A stretch of DNA of 46,979 nucleotides. It comes from Stutzerimonas stutzeri (GTDB lineage: Bacteria; Pseudomonadota; Gammaproteobacteria; Pseudomonadales; Pseudomonadaceae). Position numbers and translations under genes: made by a program. Shown here in pieces: positions 1-9,465 of this stretch. The number at the start of each line of letters is the position of its first letter. Within the stretch, counting starts at the first letter, position 1. Where the stretch lies: positions 1 through 46,979 of the forward strand of contig NZ_JAMOHY010000025.1 in the NCBI RefSeq assembly GCF_024448695.1, given 5' to 3'. The notes under the pieces were generated by a model, which saw only the letters and a list, made by a program, of their open reading frames with translations, had not been told where the DNA came from and ran no database searches.

Positions 1-9
1 AACGGCCTG

Positions 10-492
10 CTAGGAGCGCTCCAGCGCCATAACCAAGTCCCGAAAAACCTCGCGATTGGACTCATTGAGGCTCATCAAAATGCGGTGAGCCTCAAGCACC
101 TTGGCCTTGACCACTTCCTCTGATTGATCCTGACTAGGCAGATCCGCCAGTTGCTCGGGGGTAGGCAATGGCTGATCAACGATATTGAAAACCTGATCGA
201 ACCCCATGGAATGCAGCAGACGGGTGATGTCGGCGTGAGTCGTGACCAGCGCAGGCAACAGGCCGACCTTTTGCCGGGAAAGGATCGAGAGTTTGGCCAG
301 CAAACCGAGGGTTGTGCTGTCGACACTGCTGCTCTCGGTCAGGTCAATGACAATCGAGGAGAAATTCTTGGACGAGAAAATCTGCTCGATGGTCGCATCC
401 AGCGCCGAACACAGCGTCAGGCGGATTTCACCGATAAACTTGAGTACGAAGGTGCCGTCCTGCTCGGCAAACTGGATTTTACCGGTGCTCAT
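10..492 (-). CDS. rssC: STAS-domain anti-sigma factor antagonist RssC
   Basis: A 160-aa cytoplasmic protein with an N-terminal STAS fold (residues about 1-110). The segment VDSTTLG near residues 57-63 is at the place where the switch Ser/Thr of anti-anti-sigma factors lies. The C-terminal 50 residues are charged and probably helical. Its start overlaps the stop of the upstream rssB by 3 nt (ATGA), so the two are translationally coupled. In pseudomonads the pair RssB/RssC has this size and order. By family knowledge RssC is a target of the RssB phosphatase domain in control of sigma-factor availability; the partner here is inferred. Confidence 0.85.
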   Translation of the reverse strand: MSTGKIQFAEQDGTFVLKFIGEIRLTLCSALDATIEQIFSSKNFSSIVIDLTESSSVDSTTLGLLAKLSILSRQKVGLLPALVTTHADITRLLHSMGFDQVFNIVDQPLPTPEQLADLPSQDQSEEVVKAKVLEAHRILMSLNESNREVFRDLVMALERS

Positions 493-1673
493 GCAAGGTT
501 CCTGCTCAATACCAGCAATGCGATGTCATCAGGCATATCCTCCAGCCCGCCCAGACCGAATGTCTGGCGGAGGCCATCAAGCGTGCCTCCCGCCTCGGAA
601 ACGAGTCTGGGCAGCTGTGCTTCCTTTTCTTTGAGGGTCGCACCAGGCAAAAGGTCCAGAATGCCATCGGACAGCAGCGTCAAACTGAAGGACTCGGGCA
701 GCTCGATCTCATGGTTGTCGTAGGTCGCCTCGACAAAGAGCCCGACCGGCAAGCCCCGCCCTTCCAGATACCTGGCCGAACCACCGCTATACAGCACAGG
801 TAGCGGCAGGTGCCCACCAATGCTGTAGTGCAGCAAGTTGCGCTCCTGATCAATAACCCCACCAAGCATCGTGACGTGCTTGCCCAGCTTGCAATTAATC
901 AGCCCGCGATTGATGTGATCAAGCACTTCCGAAGGCTTGAACTCGCGCAAGGCGCCACCACGCCGCGACTCATACAGCAGCCGCGTCGTCATGAATTTCA
1001 GCAGTACCGTCACGAATGCCGAAGACGCACCATGACCGGATACATCCGCCAGGTAGAAACCGATGCGGTGATCATCAATCCGGAAGTAGTCAACAAAATC
1101 GCCGGAAAGATACAGCGACGGAATGATCTGATGGTCGAAGTGAAAATCGTCGAGCGTGCACGGCGTGACCGGCAACATGTTCATCTGCACCTGGCGACCG
1201 GCATCCTGATCTTCCTGAAGCAGATGCAGGCTGGCCTGCAGGTCACGATTGGCTGTTTCCAGCTGCTCGCGATAACGACGATTTTCCAGGCGCAAGCGGG
1301 AACGGTCGAGCGCACGCCGAACCGCATGTTCGAGCATTGCCAGATCTTCAAGGGGCTTGATCAGGTAGTCCGCAGCGCCCAGACGTAGCGCCTCAACGGC
1401 ATCAGTCATGACACCGGCACCTGACACGACGATGACGGGAAGATCGGCCTGGCGCTCGCTGATCAAACGGATCAGCTCAAGGCCATCCATTTGCGGCATG
1501 CGCAGATCGCAGATCACCAGGTCAGGCTGTTCGGCGTCGAACAGCTCCAGCCCATGAGGTCCGTTCTGGGCCTGCAGGACCTTGAAACCACTGTCATCCA
1601 GATAGGCAGCCAGACTGGCCCGTACTACATCGTCGTCATCTATGATCAGTAGCGTCGCGCTTGGGTTGTGCAT
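489..1673 (-). CDS. rssB: Response regulator with PP2C phosphatase domain RssB
   Basis: A 394-aa protein. Residues about 5-125 form a receiver domain (acidic cluster IDDDD, phospho-acceptor Asp56 in DLVICDLRMP). A linking coiled coil follows, then a PP2C/SpoIIE-type Ser/Thr phosphatase domain with its metal-binding aspartates present (GDFVD, DVSGHG, and MPDDIALLVLS at the end). The phosphatase therefore looks active, unlike the degenerate one of E. coli RssB. A longer reading frame runs upstream, but the ATG at 1673 follows TAGGAA and begins exactly at the receiver domain. It is co-transcribed with rssC and divergent from the pilZ gene. A role in RpoS control is known for the family and inferred here. 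Confidence 0.85.
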   Translation of the reverse strand: MHNPSATLLIIDDDDVVRASLAAYLDDSGFKVLQAQNGPHGLELFDAEQPDLVICDLRMPQMDGLELIRLISERQADLPVIVVSGAGVMTDAVEALRLGAADYLIKPLEDLAMLEHAVRRALDRSRLRLENRRYREQLETANRDLQASLHLLQEDQDAGRQVQMNMLPVTPCTLDDFHFDHQIIPSLYLSGDFVDYFRIDDHRIGFYLADVSGHGASSAFVTVLLKFMTTRLLYESRRGGALREFKPSEVLDHINRGLINCKLGKHVTMLGGVIDQERNLLHYSIGGHLPLPVLYSGGSARYLEGRGLPVGLFVEATYDNHEIELPESFSLTLLSDGILDLLPGATLKEKEAQLPRLVSEAGGTLDGLRQTFGLGGLEDMPDDIALLVLSRNLA

Positions 1674-1787
1674 GTTCCTACCAGGCGGTATCGCCAGGGT
1701 TACTGGCGAAAGCATCGGCCCCGCGCAGGCGCTGGGCAAAGGGATCTTTTCAAGGCGCAGACGGTACTCCCATACGACATGCGTTTC

Positions 1788-1816
1788 AAGCCGGGTGGGG
1801 TTACCCCGCCCGGCTT
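1788..1816. repeat. Strong hairpin between rssB and the pilZ gene
   Basis: A 13-bp stem (AAGCCGGGTGGGG paired with CCCCGCCCGGCTT, one G-T wobble) with a TTA loop, lying in the 204-bp divergent promoter region. No T-run follows on either strand, so it is not a classical terminator. It could be a REP-like element or a structured leader. Confidence 0.5.
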
Positions 1817-1877
1817 TACAGGCCCGATAAACGGGGGCTATAAGAACGCGTACAGCCTCACTTGCAAGGATAGAAAC

Positions 1878-2177
1878 ATGACCCAGAGTGACCGCTATTA
1901 CAGCGAAAAACGCGACTTCATCCGCATGCAGGTCGAAACGGCCATAAGCCTTACCCATGGCGATCAGTCCTGTGACGGCGTTTGCCTGGACCTTTCAAGC
2001 ACGGGCATGCAGGTGCTGGCCGAAACCGCACTGCAATTGGGTGACCGGGTTCAGGTCCACATCCCCTCCCCGCACAGTGAACTGAAGGGGCTGGATGCCG
2101 AGACCGAAGTCGTGCGGGTTGCAGAGCATGAGGATGGCCGCCAAGCCCTCGGGCTGGCCATCCTGTCCATGAGCTAA
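1878..2177 (+). CDS. PilZ-domain protein
   Basis: A 99-aa single-domain protein. It carries the c-di-GMP binding signature of PilZ domains: an RxxxR motif (KRDFIRMQ, residues 11-18) and a D/NxSxxG motif (DLSSTG, residues 38-43). The ATG at 1878 is preceded by AAGGA (1866-1870); a longer open frame upstream lacks such a site and would run into the promoter of rssB. It is probably a c-di-GMP effector or adaptor in the cytoplasm; its target cannot be read from the sequence. It is convergent with mlaA, with only 27 bp between the stops. Confidence 0.85.
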   Translation: MTQSDRYYSEKRDFIRMQVETAISLTHGDQSCDGVCLDLSSTGMQVLAETALQLGDRVQVHIPSPHSELKGLDAETEVVRVAEHEDGRQALGLAILSMS

Positions 2178-2204
2178 GCCGGCCGCGCCAGGGGTTTCAG
2201 CCTG

Positions 2205-2906
2205 CTAGAAATCGTCTTCGACCTGCCCATCCATGGTGCGGAATTCGCGATTCTGCAGGTAGGCGTTGCGCACGAAGATATATTTGTCGCCGGTAATCAT
2301 CCTCTCGGCAGATAGCAGGCCGGCGCGCATATCGACCAGGCTGGTCGCGCGCGTCAGATTTCGGGTCGGCACATGATCCATGTAGGGATAGGGCTGCAGG
2401 AACGAATCAGGCACACGCCCCGCTGCATCACGAACGGTGCTGGGCCCCAGCAGCGGCAGCACGACATAGGGACCACTGCCCAGACCCCAGGCGCCCAGCG
2501 TCTGCCCGAAGTCCTCGTCGTTCTTCTGCAACCCCATCCGCGTAGCCACATCGAAGAAGCCCAGCACGCCGAAGGTACTGTTGAACAGGATGCGGCTGGT
2601 ATCGATGCCGGCATCACGGATCTTGCCCTGCAGCAGATCATTGGTCAGCACGACAAAGTCGCCGAGATTGCTGAACACATTACCAATGCCATCCTCAAGA
2701 AAGTCCGGTGTCACCTTCTGATAGCCTTTGGCGAGCGGCTTGAGGGTATAGGCGTCCAGGGTGTCGTTGAAGCGGAACACCACACGGTTCACACCCTCCC
2801 AGGGGTCTTCTTCGGCGGCCTGCACAGATGAAGCACCGAAGGTGGTCAGCGCAGCGACCAGCGCGACCTTGCAGTATCCGACCCAGTCCTTGCCAATCAT
2901 TTGCAT
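2205..2906 (-). CDS. mlaA: Phospholipid-asymmetry protein MlaA (VacJ)
   Basis: A 233-aa protein of the MlaA/VacJ family, which removes mislocalised phospholipids from the outer leaflet of the outer membrane and passes them to the Mla pathway. The family core is clear (DPWEGVNRVVFRFND, then GNVFSNLGD and LGAWGLGSGPYVVLPLLGPS). I start it at the ATG at 2906, which has GAGGAA eight bases upstream; the ATG at 2921 (five codons longer) has no ribosome site. The N-terminus is a signal peptide ending near SSVQA. There is no lipobox cysteine at the cleavage site, unlike E. coli MlaA, so it may not be lipidated. No other mla genes are nearby. Confidence 0.9.
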   Translation of the reverse strand: MQMIGKDWVGYCKVALVAALTTFGASSVQAAEEDPWEGVNRVVFRFNDTLDAYTLKPLAKGYQKVTPDFLEDGIGNVFSNLGDFVVLTNDLLQGKIRDAGIDTSRILFNSTFGVLGFFDVATRMGLQKNDEDFGQTLGAWGLGSGPYVVLPLLGPSTVRDAAGRVPDSFLQPYPYMDHVPTRNLTRATSLVDMRAGLLSAERMITGDKYIFVRNAYLQNREFRTMDGQVEDDF

Positions 2907-3098
2907 GCTGAACTTCCTCATTATTCAAATGGCGCCGCCGCCTCATGTGCGCGGCAGTATAAATCCATTCCGGGCGTTATCGGCAGTCCGCAGATATGCG
3001 GCCATTGCCGAGCCACTCCAGGCATCAAAGAGACAGACAAGCCCAGGCCGCTGGTTTAACCTTCCTTCATCGAACAGGCCACACGAGAGGGAAGCACC

Positions 3099-3365
3099 AT
3101 GCCGGAACATGATCTGCAGTCGCAGCTTGCGGAGTTGCGCAGCCACCTGGCCGAGGACACTCCACTGAGTGAAGAAGAACGCGCCGCATTGCATGCCATT
3201 GCCCAGGACATCGAACTTCGCCTGGCCAACCAAGGTGTTGTCGATCAGAACGATTCGCTGGTCGATGGCGTTCACCTTGCCGTGGAGCGCTTCGAAGTCA
3301 GCCATCCGAATACCGCCATGACGCTGCGCAATATCATGCAGACCCTGGCGAACATGGGCATCTAG
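3099..3365 (+). CDS. DUF4404 family protein
   Basis: An 88-aa acidic, helical soluble protein of the DUF4404 family. GAGAGGG lies upstream of the ATG. It contains no transmembrane segment or known catalytic motif and its function is unknown. Its 3' end is followed by a nested imperfect hairpin (GCTGGAG at 3376-3382 with CTCCAGC at 3407-3413) lacking a T-run; this may end transcription weakly between it and the convergent queF. It is a single-gene unit. Confidence 0.75.
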   Translation: MPEHDLQSQLAELRSHLAEDTPLSEEERAALHAIAQDIELRLANQGVVDQNDSLVDGVHLAVERFEVSHPNTAMTLRNIMQTLANMGI

Positions 3366-3419
3366 ATAGCACGACGCTGGAGACCGGGCGACAACAGCGC
3401 CCACGCCTCCAGCGGTCAC

Positions 3420-4250
3420 TCACTGCCTGACAAGACGCCCGTTATCGACCGCAACGGTCTCGGTGCTGCGATACGGATTGATATCCAGCCCGCCACGACG
3501 CAGGTAGCGCGCATAAACACTCAGCCGTTCCGGCTTCAGTAGGCGCTGCAAATCGAGAAAGATGCGCTCGACACATTGCTCGTGGAAATCGGCATGCTGG
3601 CGAAAACTCACCAGGTATGCCAGCAGGCTCGCCGGATCCAGCGCCGCACCGCGATAATCGATCACCAGCGTGCCCCAATCCGGCTGCCCCGTAACCGGAC
3701 AGTTGGATCTGAGCAGATGGCTGTGCAGGCACTCCTCAACCTGACGTGCCGCATCGCAATGCAACAGCTCGGCCCGGGGCGAATCGTAGTGCCCGATCAT
3801 CACGTCCAGATCATCGATGCAACGACCAGGCAAGGGCGCGATGCCCTCTGCGGCGACGTCATCCAGCGTACGCAAACGCACCTCGACCGGCTTGCCGGCA
3901 GCGGCTGAAAGGTCCTTCGTCATCACTGCAAGCAACGCTTCACGACTGTCGAAGACTGACTGGTTCAGCGAGTTGAGATAGAGCTTGAACGACTTGGATT
4001 CGATGATGTTCGGCGAGTCGGCCGGTATTCTGAACTCACCGATGGCAACTACCGGCTTGCCGGACGGCAGCAGCCAGGACAGCTCGTAGCAGTTCCAGAT
4101 GTCGACGCCCTGATAGGGCAGCGTTTCAGCCGTCAACCCAAGCTCGGCCCACTTGGGCGCGCGCGCAATGGGAAACAGCTGCTCGGGACTGTAAGTCGCG
4201 ACATAGGCGCTGGACTTGCCCAGCGGTGAGAGTTCGGCGGGATGCTGCAT
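3420..4250 (-). CDS. queF: NADPH-dependent 7-cyano-7-deazaguanine reductase QueF
   Basis: A 276-aa protein of the long (tandem T-fold) QueF type, which reduces preQ0 to preQ1 in queuosine tRNA modification. The QueF signature [14 protein letters not shown] is present at about residues 83-96. The catalytic cysteine lies in [13 protein letters not shown], and the C-terminal T-fold segment [10 protein letters not shown] is intact. The length agrees with gammaproteobacterial QueF. No strong ribosome site is seen upstream of the ATG. It lies downstream of an ABC-2 exporter operon on the same strand but behind a terminator hairpin, so it is probably its own transcription unit. Confidence 0.95.
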   Translation of the reverse strand: MQHPAELSPLGKSSAYVATYSPEQLFPIARAPKWAELGLTAETLPYQGVDIWNCYELSWLLPSGKPVVAIGEFRIPADSPNIIESKSFKLYLNSLNQSVFDSREALLAVMTKDLSAAAGKPVEVRLRTLDDVAAEGIAPLPGRCIDDLDVMIGHYDSPRAELLHCDAARQVEECLHSHLLRSNCPVTGQPDWGTLVIDYRGAALDPASLLAYLVSFRQHADFHEQCVERIFLDLQRLLKPERLSVYARYLRRGGLDINPYRSTETVAVDNGRLVRQ

Positions 4251-4269
4251 ATTGAGAAGAACCTGAACG

Positions 4270-4304
4270 AAACCGCCGCGAAGTTTAACGCTTCGCGGCG
4301 GTTT
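4270..4304. terminator. Rho-independent terminator between exporter genes and queF
   Basis: A 14-bp perfect stem (AAACCGCCGCGAAG with CTTCGCGGCGGTTT) around a 7-nt loop. A T-run of five continues on the plus strand; on the minus strand the stem ends in TTTCG. It sits directly downstream of the minus-strand ABC-2 permease gene and probably ends that operon. Confidence 0.85.
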
Positions 4305-4331
4305 TTCCAGCGGCTGTGGCGCTACCCGCGA

Positions 4332-5111
4332 TTACTGGCGCATGCCGCGACCGCTTTTCAGCAGACGAATACACCACAGGTACATCAGCACCGCAGCAGC
4401 CGCCATAAAGCCAATGGCAATACCGATGCTGATATCCGAAACCCCGAGAATACCGTAACGGAACGCATTGACCATATGCAGCACCGGGTTGGCCAGCGAC
4501 AGCGTCTGCCAGAAAGGCGACAACAGGTTGATCGAGTAGAACACCCCGCCCAGATAGGTCAGCGGCGTCAGTACGAAAGTGGGAATGATCGAAATATCAT
4601 CGAAGTTGCGCGCGAAAATCGCATTGAGAAAGCCACCCAGGGCGAAGATCGCCGAGGTCAGGGCAATCACAAGCAGCGTAATGCCCAGATGGTGCACCTG
4701 CAGGTCGGTGAAGAACATCGACAACAGCGTGACGATCAACGCAACCGCCAGCCCGCGAGTGATGCCGCCCAGTGCGAAACCGATGAGAATCACGTGGGGC
4801 GAGACCGGCGAAACCAGTAATTCCTCGATGGAACGCTGAAACTTGCTGCTGAAAAAACTGGAAACCACGTTGCTGTAAGAGTTGGTGATCACCGACATCA
4901 TGATCAACCCCGGCACGATGTACTCCATATAGCTGAAGCCATCCATCTCGCCGATCCGCGCACCGATCAGATTGCCGAAGATGACGAAGTACAACACCAT
5001 GGTGATCGCTGGCGGCAGCAGGGTCTGCGGCCAAATCCGCATGTAACGGCGGATCTCTCGGTACACGATGGTCTGCAGCGCAACCAGATTGGCCCGAAAT
5101 TCCGTGTTCAT
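4332..5111 (-). CDS. ABC-2 type transport permease
   Basis: A 259-aa integral membrane protein with about six hydrophobic segments and the ABC-2 family core (SNVVSSFFSSKFQRSIEELLVSPVSP). It forms an exporter with the ATPase encoded just upstream; the ATG overlaps the ATPase stop by 4 nt (ATGA). The pair resembles P. aeruginosa PA2811/PA2812 as I recall. The substrate is unknown; relatives export polysaccharide, drugs or O-antigen precursors. It is followed by the terminator at 4270-4304. Confidence 0.85.
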   Translation of the reverse strand: MNTEFRANLVALQTIVYREIRRYMRIWPQTLLPPAITMVLYFVIFGNLIGARIGEMDGFSYMEYIVPGLIMMSVITNSYSNVVSSFFSSKFQRSIEELLVSPVSPHVILIGFALGGITRGLAVALIVTLLSMFFTDLQVHHLGITLLVIALTSAIFALGGFLNAIFARNFDDISIIPTFVLTPLTYLGGVFYSINLLSPFWQTLSLANPVLHMVNAFRYGILGVSDISIGIAIGFMAAAAVLMYLWCIRLLKSGRGMRQ

Positions 5112-6037
5112 TTGGCCTCCTTCAGGTTGCTCTCCACCATCGACACGAACAACTCCTCCAGACGGTTGGTCTTGTTGCGCAGGCTCACCACCTCGATGCC
5201 TTGCGTCGACAGCAGACGAAACAGATCGGTAACGCCCTGGCTCTTGTCCACCTGCACTTCCAGCGTGTGGTGATCGACCAGCCTGGCCGGATAACTGCCC
5301 AATTCCGGCGGCACCAGCAGCGACTCCTTCAGATCAAGCAGGAAGGTTTCCACATGCAGCTGCTTGAGCAGCTCACGCATGCTGGTGTTCTTGACGATCT
5401 GACCGTGGTCGATGATGCCGATGTTGCGGCACAACTGCTCGGCTTCTTCCAGATAATGCGTGGTGAGGATAATGGTGATGCCCTCACGGTTGAGCTCGGT
5501 GAGGAACGACCACATGGAGCGGCGCAGCTCGATATCCACGCCCGCCGTTGGCTCGTCGAGAATCAGCAGGCGCGGCTGATGGATCAACGCACGAGCAATC
5601 ATCAAACGCCGCTTCATCCCGCCGGACAGCATCCGCGACGACACATCACGCTTATCCCAAAGACCCAGCTGGTTCAGGTAACGCTCGGCACGCTCCCTGG
5701 CGATCTTCGCAGGAATACCGTAATAACCAGCCTGGGTGACGAGAATATCGAAGGCTTTCTCGAACTGGTTGAAGTTGAATTCCTGCGGCACCACGCCCAA
5801 ACAGCGCTTGAGCCCGGCGGGGTCCCGATCAAGGTCATGACCGAACACGTTGACCGTGCCGCCACTCTTGTTTACCAGAGTGGACAGAATGCCGATGGTG
5901 GTGGACTTGCCGGCCCCGTTGGGTCCGAGCAATGCATAGAAATCACCTTCGGCCACATCCAGGTCGATGCCCTTGAGGGCCTGAAAGCCATTGCCATAGG
6001 TCTTGGTCAGCTGCCGAATGGACAGAGCAGTACTCAT
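5108..6037 (-). CDS. ABC transporter ATP-binding protein
   Basis: A 309-aa ATPase of the ABC-2/DrrA class. It has Walker A GPNGAGKST (38-46), signature LSGGM (137-141), Walker B LLILDEP (157-163) and the switch histidine in ILTTHYLEE. About 80 residues beyond the nucleotide domain form the C-terminal extension usual in DrrA-type proteins. A TTG five codons upstream (6052) could extend the frame, but the ATG at 6037 fits homologue length; neither has a clear ribosome site. It is the first gene of a two-gene exporter operon. Confidence 0.88.
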   Translation of the reverse strand: MSTALSIRQLTKTYGNGFQALKGIDLDVAEGDFYALLGPNGAGKSTTIGILSTLVNKSGGTVNVFGHDLDRDPAGLKRCLGVVPQEFNFNQFEKAFDILVTQAGYYGIPAKIARERAERYLNQLGLWDKRDVSSRMLSGGMKRRLMIARALIHQPRLLILDEPTAGVDIELRRSMWSFLTELNREGITIILTTHYLEEAEQLCRNIGIIDHGQIVKNTSMRELLKQLHVETFLLDLKESLLVPPELGSYPARLVDHHTLEVQVDKSQGVTDLFRLLSTQGIEVVSLRNKTNRLEELFVSMVESNLKEAK

Positions 6038-6254
6038 AGAAAATGCACACAACGCAGGAAATGAAAGCCAGGGGCAGCCACTTCGTTAACAATCGAAACG
6101 AAACGACCAAAGAAGTTAGATGAGGACGCGCACAGGCATTTTCAACCGCGCGCCTTTTCCGGCCACGTCTGCACGGCTCGGATTCCTACTGGCAAGCCTG
6201 GCTGCCCGTCTCGGCGACCAAGGCAGCCCGCCAAACTCAGCAATAGCGCAACGC

Positions 6255-6662
6255 TTAATGCCTGACGCTTTGCTCGGACATGCTGAGCAGCTGCTTTTCC
6301 ATATTCCAGTCAAACGGCTCGCCACTGCTCTGCGCTTCATAGCGGCGATCCTCCAGCTTCTGGAACACTTCAATCTCTTCGTCCGGCATGAAATGCAGAC
6401 AGTCACCACCGAAAAACCACAGCAGGTCGCGCGGTACCAGATGAGCGATCTGCGGATAACGGTGGAACACCTGGCAAATCAGATCCTGTCCCAGATGCCG
6501 CTCTTCGGGAAGGTCTTTCAGATTCATGACCAACTCGTCGAAACGCTCGAGAAACAGTGCATGACTCTCGTCGGAAACCTGTCCGGTTTCACCCATGGCG
6601 AGCAGAATGCCGCGCAGATGGGCCAGGAGCGCCAGATTGTGATCGTGATATGCGTTTGCCAT
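6255..6662 (-). CDS. PA2817-family conserved protein
   Basis: A 135-aa soluble, acidic, helical protein with no signal peptide. AGGTGA precedes the ATG at 6662. It matches my memory of the pseudomonad PA2817 family (conserved block LVPRDLLWFFGGDCLHFMPDEEI). The function is unknown and no catalytic motif is evident. It is monocistronic, 217 bp upstream of the ABC exporter and on the same strand; I see no hairpin terminator after it. Confidence 0.75.
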   Translation of the reverse strand: MANAYHDHNLALLAHLRGILLAMGETGQVSDESHALFLERFDELVMNLKDLPEERHLGQDLICQVFHRYPQIAHLVPRDLLWFFGGDCLHFMPDEEIEVFQKLEDRRYEAQSSGEPFDWNMEKQLLSMSEQSVRH

Positions 6663-6843
6663 GCTTCACCTGTCTTGATATGGGCACGCGATTATAGGTG
6701 CGCGCGCCAGCGAGTGGGACTGTCCGGTTGACTCGTTGACAGCACTCGGGTTCGCACTGAGCGCCAATCGCGACACGGCAAATGGACCGACGACCCGAGA
6801 AGTCATTCGCATGAAGGCAATCGACACGTGGAACAACGAAACG

Positions 6844-6871
6844 AAAAAAGGGACCCGAAGGTCCCTTTTTT
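6844..6871 (-). terminator. Terminator of the tRNA-Gly transcript
   Basis: A 12-bp perfect stem (AAAAAAGGGACC with GGTCCCTTTTTT) and a CGAA loop, 38 bp beyond the 3' end of tRNA-Gly. Read on the minus strand it ends in six T residues, as in a Rho-independent terminator. Confidence 0.9.
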
Positions 6872-6908
6872 CAACTGCAAGAGATATTCAACCTCCTGCA
6901 TCTGTATC

Positions 6909-6984
<76 letters not shown>

Positions 6985-7053
6985 ATCGTCTTGGTGATGG
7001 GCGCCATTCTATAGTTTCGCCGCCGCCCGTCAACCCCTTGATTAAAAAAGTCT

Positions 7054-7611
7054 TTATTTCTTTTCTGTCGGACTGAGGTGAGGCCAGGCTGCCATCAGGT
7101 AATTGACCATTGACCACAGCGTCAGCCCTGCAGCGATGATCAGCAAGGTATAGCCGGTACCGACCCAGATCGTCATCAGCGGCGGATTTGCCAGCAGAAT
7201 GATGAGTGCCACCATTTGTGCAGTGGTTTTCCACTTACCCAGGCTGGACACCGCCACATGCGCCCTTGCGCCCAGTTCAGCCATCCACTCGCGCAGGGCC
7301 GAGATGACGATCTCGCGACCGATGATGATCGCCGCCGGCAAGGTCAGCCAGAGATTGGCGTGCTCTTCCACCAGCAATACCAAAGCAACAGCCACCATCA
7401 GCTTGTCTGCCACCGGATCAAGAAAAGCGCCAAACGGGGTGCTCTGTTTCAAGCGTCGTGCCAGATAGCCATCCAGCCAGTCCGTCACGGCGGCAAATGC
7501 AAACACTGCACTGGCGGCCAGATAGCTCCACTTGAAGGGGAGATAGAACAGCAGGACGATGATCGGTATCAGCAGCACACGCAACACGGTGAGAATGTTT
7601 GGAATGTTCAT
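7054..7611 (-). CDS. pgsA: CDP-diacylglycerol--glycerol-3-phosphate 3-phosphatidyltransferase
   Basis: A 185-aa inner-membrane enzyme making phosphatidylglycerol phosphate, the committed step to phosphatidylglycerol and cardiolipin. The CDP-alcohol phosphotransferase signature DGx2ARx8Gx3Dx3D is complete (D47, G48, A51, R52, G61, D65, D69). About five hydrophobic helices are visible. It follows uvrC on the same strand with a 33-bp gap and precedes tRNA-Gly, the conserved gacA-uvrC-pgsA-tRNA order of pseudomonads. Confidence 0.96.
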   Translation of the reverse strand: MNIPNILTVLRVLLIPIIVLLFYLPFKWSYLAASAVFAFAAVTDWLDGYLARRLKQSTPFGAFLDPVADKLMVAVALVLLVEEHANLWLTLPAAIIIGREIVISALREWMAELGARAHVAVSSLGKWKTTAQMVALIILLANPPLMTIWVGTGYTLLIIAAGLTLWSMVNYLMAAWPHLSPTEKK

Positions 7612-7644
7612 TGATACCAGGGGTCCGCGAATTTGAAGGGGATT

Positions 7645-9465
7645 CTACTCACTGTGCAGGTTGGCATAAATCAACTCGGCAAGCTTTTTACTGATACCGG
7701 GCGCTTTGGCGATTTCCGGGAGGCTGGCACGGCTCAGTTCCTGCAAACCGCCGAAATGTTTGAGCAGCTCGCGACGCCGCTTCGGCCCAATACCCGGCAC
7801 TTCTTCCAGCGTCGAGGTGGTGCGCGCCTTGCCACGCCGCGCGCGGTGGCCAGTAATGGCGAAGCGATGCGCCTCATCACGCACCTGCTGAATCAAATGC
7901 AGTGCAGGCGAATCGCCCGGCAGGGTGAATTCGTGTTCGACATCGTTCAGGTAAAGCGTTTCCAGCCCTGGCTTGCGGGTGACGCCCTTGGCCACGCCGA
8001 GCAGGATCAGATCGGGCACGGCAAGTTCCTGCAGTACCTCGCGAGCCATGTTCAGCTGCCCTTTCCCGCCGTCAACCAGCAAAACATCAGGCAGTTTCCC
8101 CGTTCCCTCAGCCGCTTTCTTGAAGCGACGCGACAAGGCCTGATGCATCGCCGCATAGTCATCACCCGCCGTAACGCCTTCGATGTTGTAGCGGCGGTAA
8201 TCGGATTTCAGCGGCCCTTCCGGGCCGAAAACCACACAGGACGCCACTGTCGCCTCGCCACTGGAATGGCTGATATCGAAGCATTCCAGCCGCGCCGGCG
8301 GCTTGTCCAAGCCTAGCGCCTCGGCCAGCGCCTGGAAGCGTGCAGCCAGATGCTGGCGATTCGCCAAGCGCGCACCCAGCGCCTGCTCGGCGTTGGTCAG
8401 CGCGAGCTGCTGCCAGCGCGCGCGTGTCCCACGAACGCGATGGGTGATGACGAGCTCTTCGCCGCGCAGTTCGATAAGGGCGCTGATCAGTGTGGCGAAG
8501 CCTTCATGAGTACTGTTGACGATCAATTCGGCAGGCAGCTCCCGCTCCATCGAGCCGAGGTAATACTGCTCAAGGAATGCTTGCAGTACGTCGCTGACAC
8601 TTTCCTCGATGGCGACCTGGGGGAAGAAATTCTTGCTGCCCAGCACTCTGCCGCCACGCACGCTGATCAGGTGCACACAGGCGCCACCGGGGCTGACCAC
8701 CGCCGCGACAATATCGACATTACCGCTGCCGCCTTCCATGCTCTGCTGATCCTGGACCCGACGAAGCAGCGCGATCTGGTCGCGAATTTCTGCGGCACGC
8801 TCGAAATCCAGCGCCATCGCGGCGGTTTCCATACTGGTGGAAAGCTCTTCGGTCAGGGCATTGCTGCGCCCTTCGAGGAACATCACCGAATGACGCACGT
8901 CCTGAGCATATTCCTCGACATCCACCAGCCCCACGCAGGGCGCCTTGCAACGCTTGATCTGGTACTGCAGGCAAGGTCGGGTTCGATTGCGGTAGAAGCT
9001 GTCTTCACACTGACGAACGAAAAAGGCCTTTTGCAGCAGGCCCAGGCTTTCGCGGATCGCACCGGCACTCGGATACGGGCCGAAGTAGCGTCCAGATTCC
9101 TTTTTCGCGCCGCGATGAATACTCAGACGCGGGAAATCACCGCTGGAGAGGAAGACATACGGATAGGATTTATCGTCGCGCAGGAGGATGTTGTAGGGGG
9201 GGCGCCACTGTTTGATAAGCGTCTGCTCAAGTAGCAGCGCCTCGGTTTCGTTCGCCGTGATGGTGATTTCGATCTGGGCAATCCGCGCCACCAGCGCTGC
9301 CGTCTTGGGCGCCTGTCCAGTCTTGCGGAAATAACTTGCCAGGCGCTTTTTGAGGTTCTTCGCCTTGCCGACATACAGCAGTTTGGCCTCGGCATCGAAC
9401 ATCCGGTAGACACCGGGGCGCACGCTGCATGACGCGAGAAACGCCGAAGAATCGAACGCGCTCAT
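7645..9465 (-). CDS. uvrC: Excinuclease ABC subunit C
   Basis: A 606-aa nuclease that makes the dual incisions in nucleotide excision repair. The order is an N-terminal GIY-YIG domain (GVYRMFD ... [13 protein letters not shown], residues about 17-50), a UVR motif near residue 215 ([17 protein letters not shown]), an RNase H-like endonuclease domain ([13 protein letters not shown]) and a C-terminal helix-hairpin-helix pair ([20 protein letters not shown]). The length is normal. The start shares one base with the gacA stop (TGATG), the well-known translational coupling of gacA and uvrC. Confidence 0.97.
   Translation of the reverse strand: MSAFDSSAFLASCSVRPGVYRMFDAEAKLLYVGKAKNLKKRLASYFRKTGQAPKTAALVARIAQIEITITANETEALLLEQTLIKQWRPPYNILLRDDKSYPYVFLSSGDFPRLSIHRGAKKESGRYFGPYPSAGAIRESLGLLQKAFFVRQCEDSFYRNRTRPCLQYQIKRCKAPCVGLVDVEEYAQDVRHSVMFLEGRSNALTEELSTSMETAAMALDFERAAEIRDQIALLRRVQDQQSMEGGSGNVDIVAAVVSPGGACVHLISVRGGRVLGSKNFFPQVAIEESVSDVLQAFLEQYYLGSMERELPAELIVNSTHEGFATLISALIELRGEELVITHRVRGTRARWQQLALTNAEQALGARLANRQHLAARFQALAEALGLDKPPARLECFDISHSSGEATVASCVVFGPEGPLKSDYRRYNIEGVTAGDDYAAMHQALSRRFKKAAEGTGKLPDVLLVDGGKGQLNMAREVLQELAVPDLILLGVAKGVTRKPGLETLYLNDVEHEFTLPGDSPALHLIQQVRDEAHRFAITGHRARRGKARTTSTLEEVPGIGPKRRRELLKHFGGLQELSRASLPEIAKAPGISKKLAELIYANLHSE

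Noticed and set aside
6120..6731. 203-codon plus-strand frame opposite the PA2817-family gene
   Set aside because: Shadow frame without ribosome site; the minus frame has AGGTGA and family similarity.
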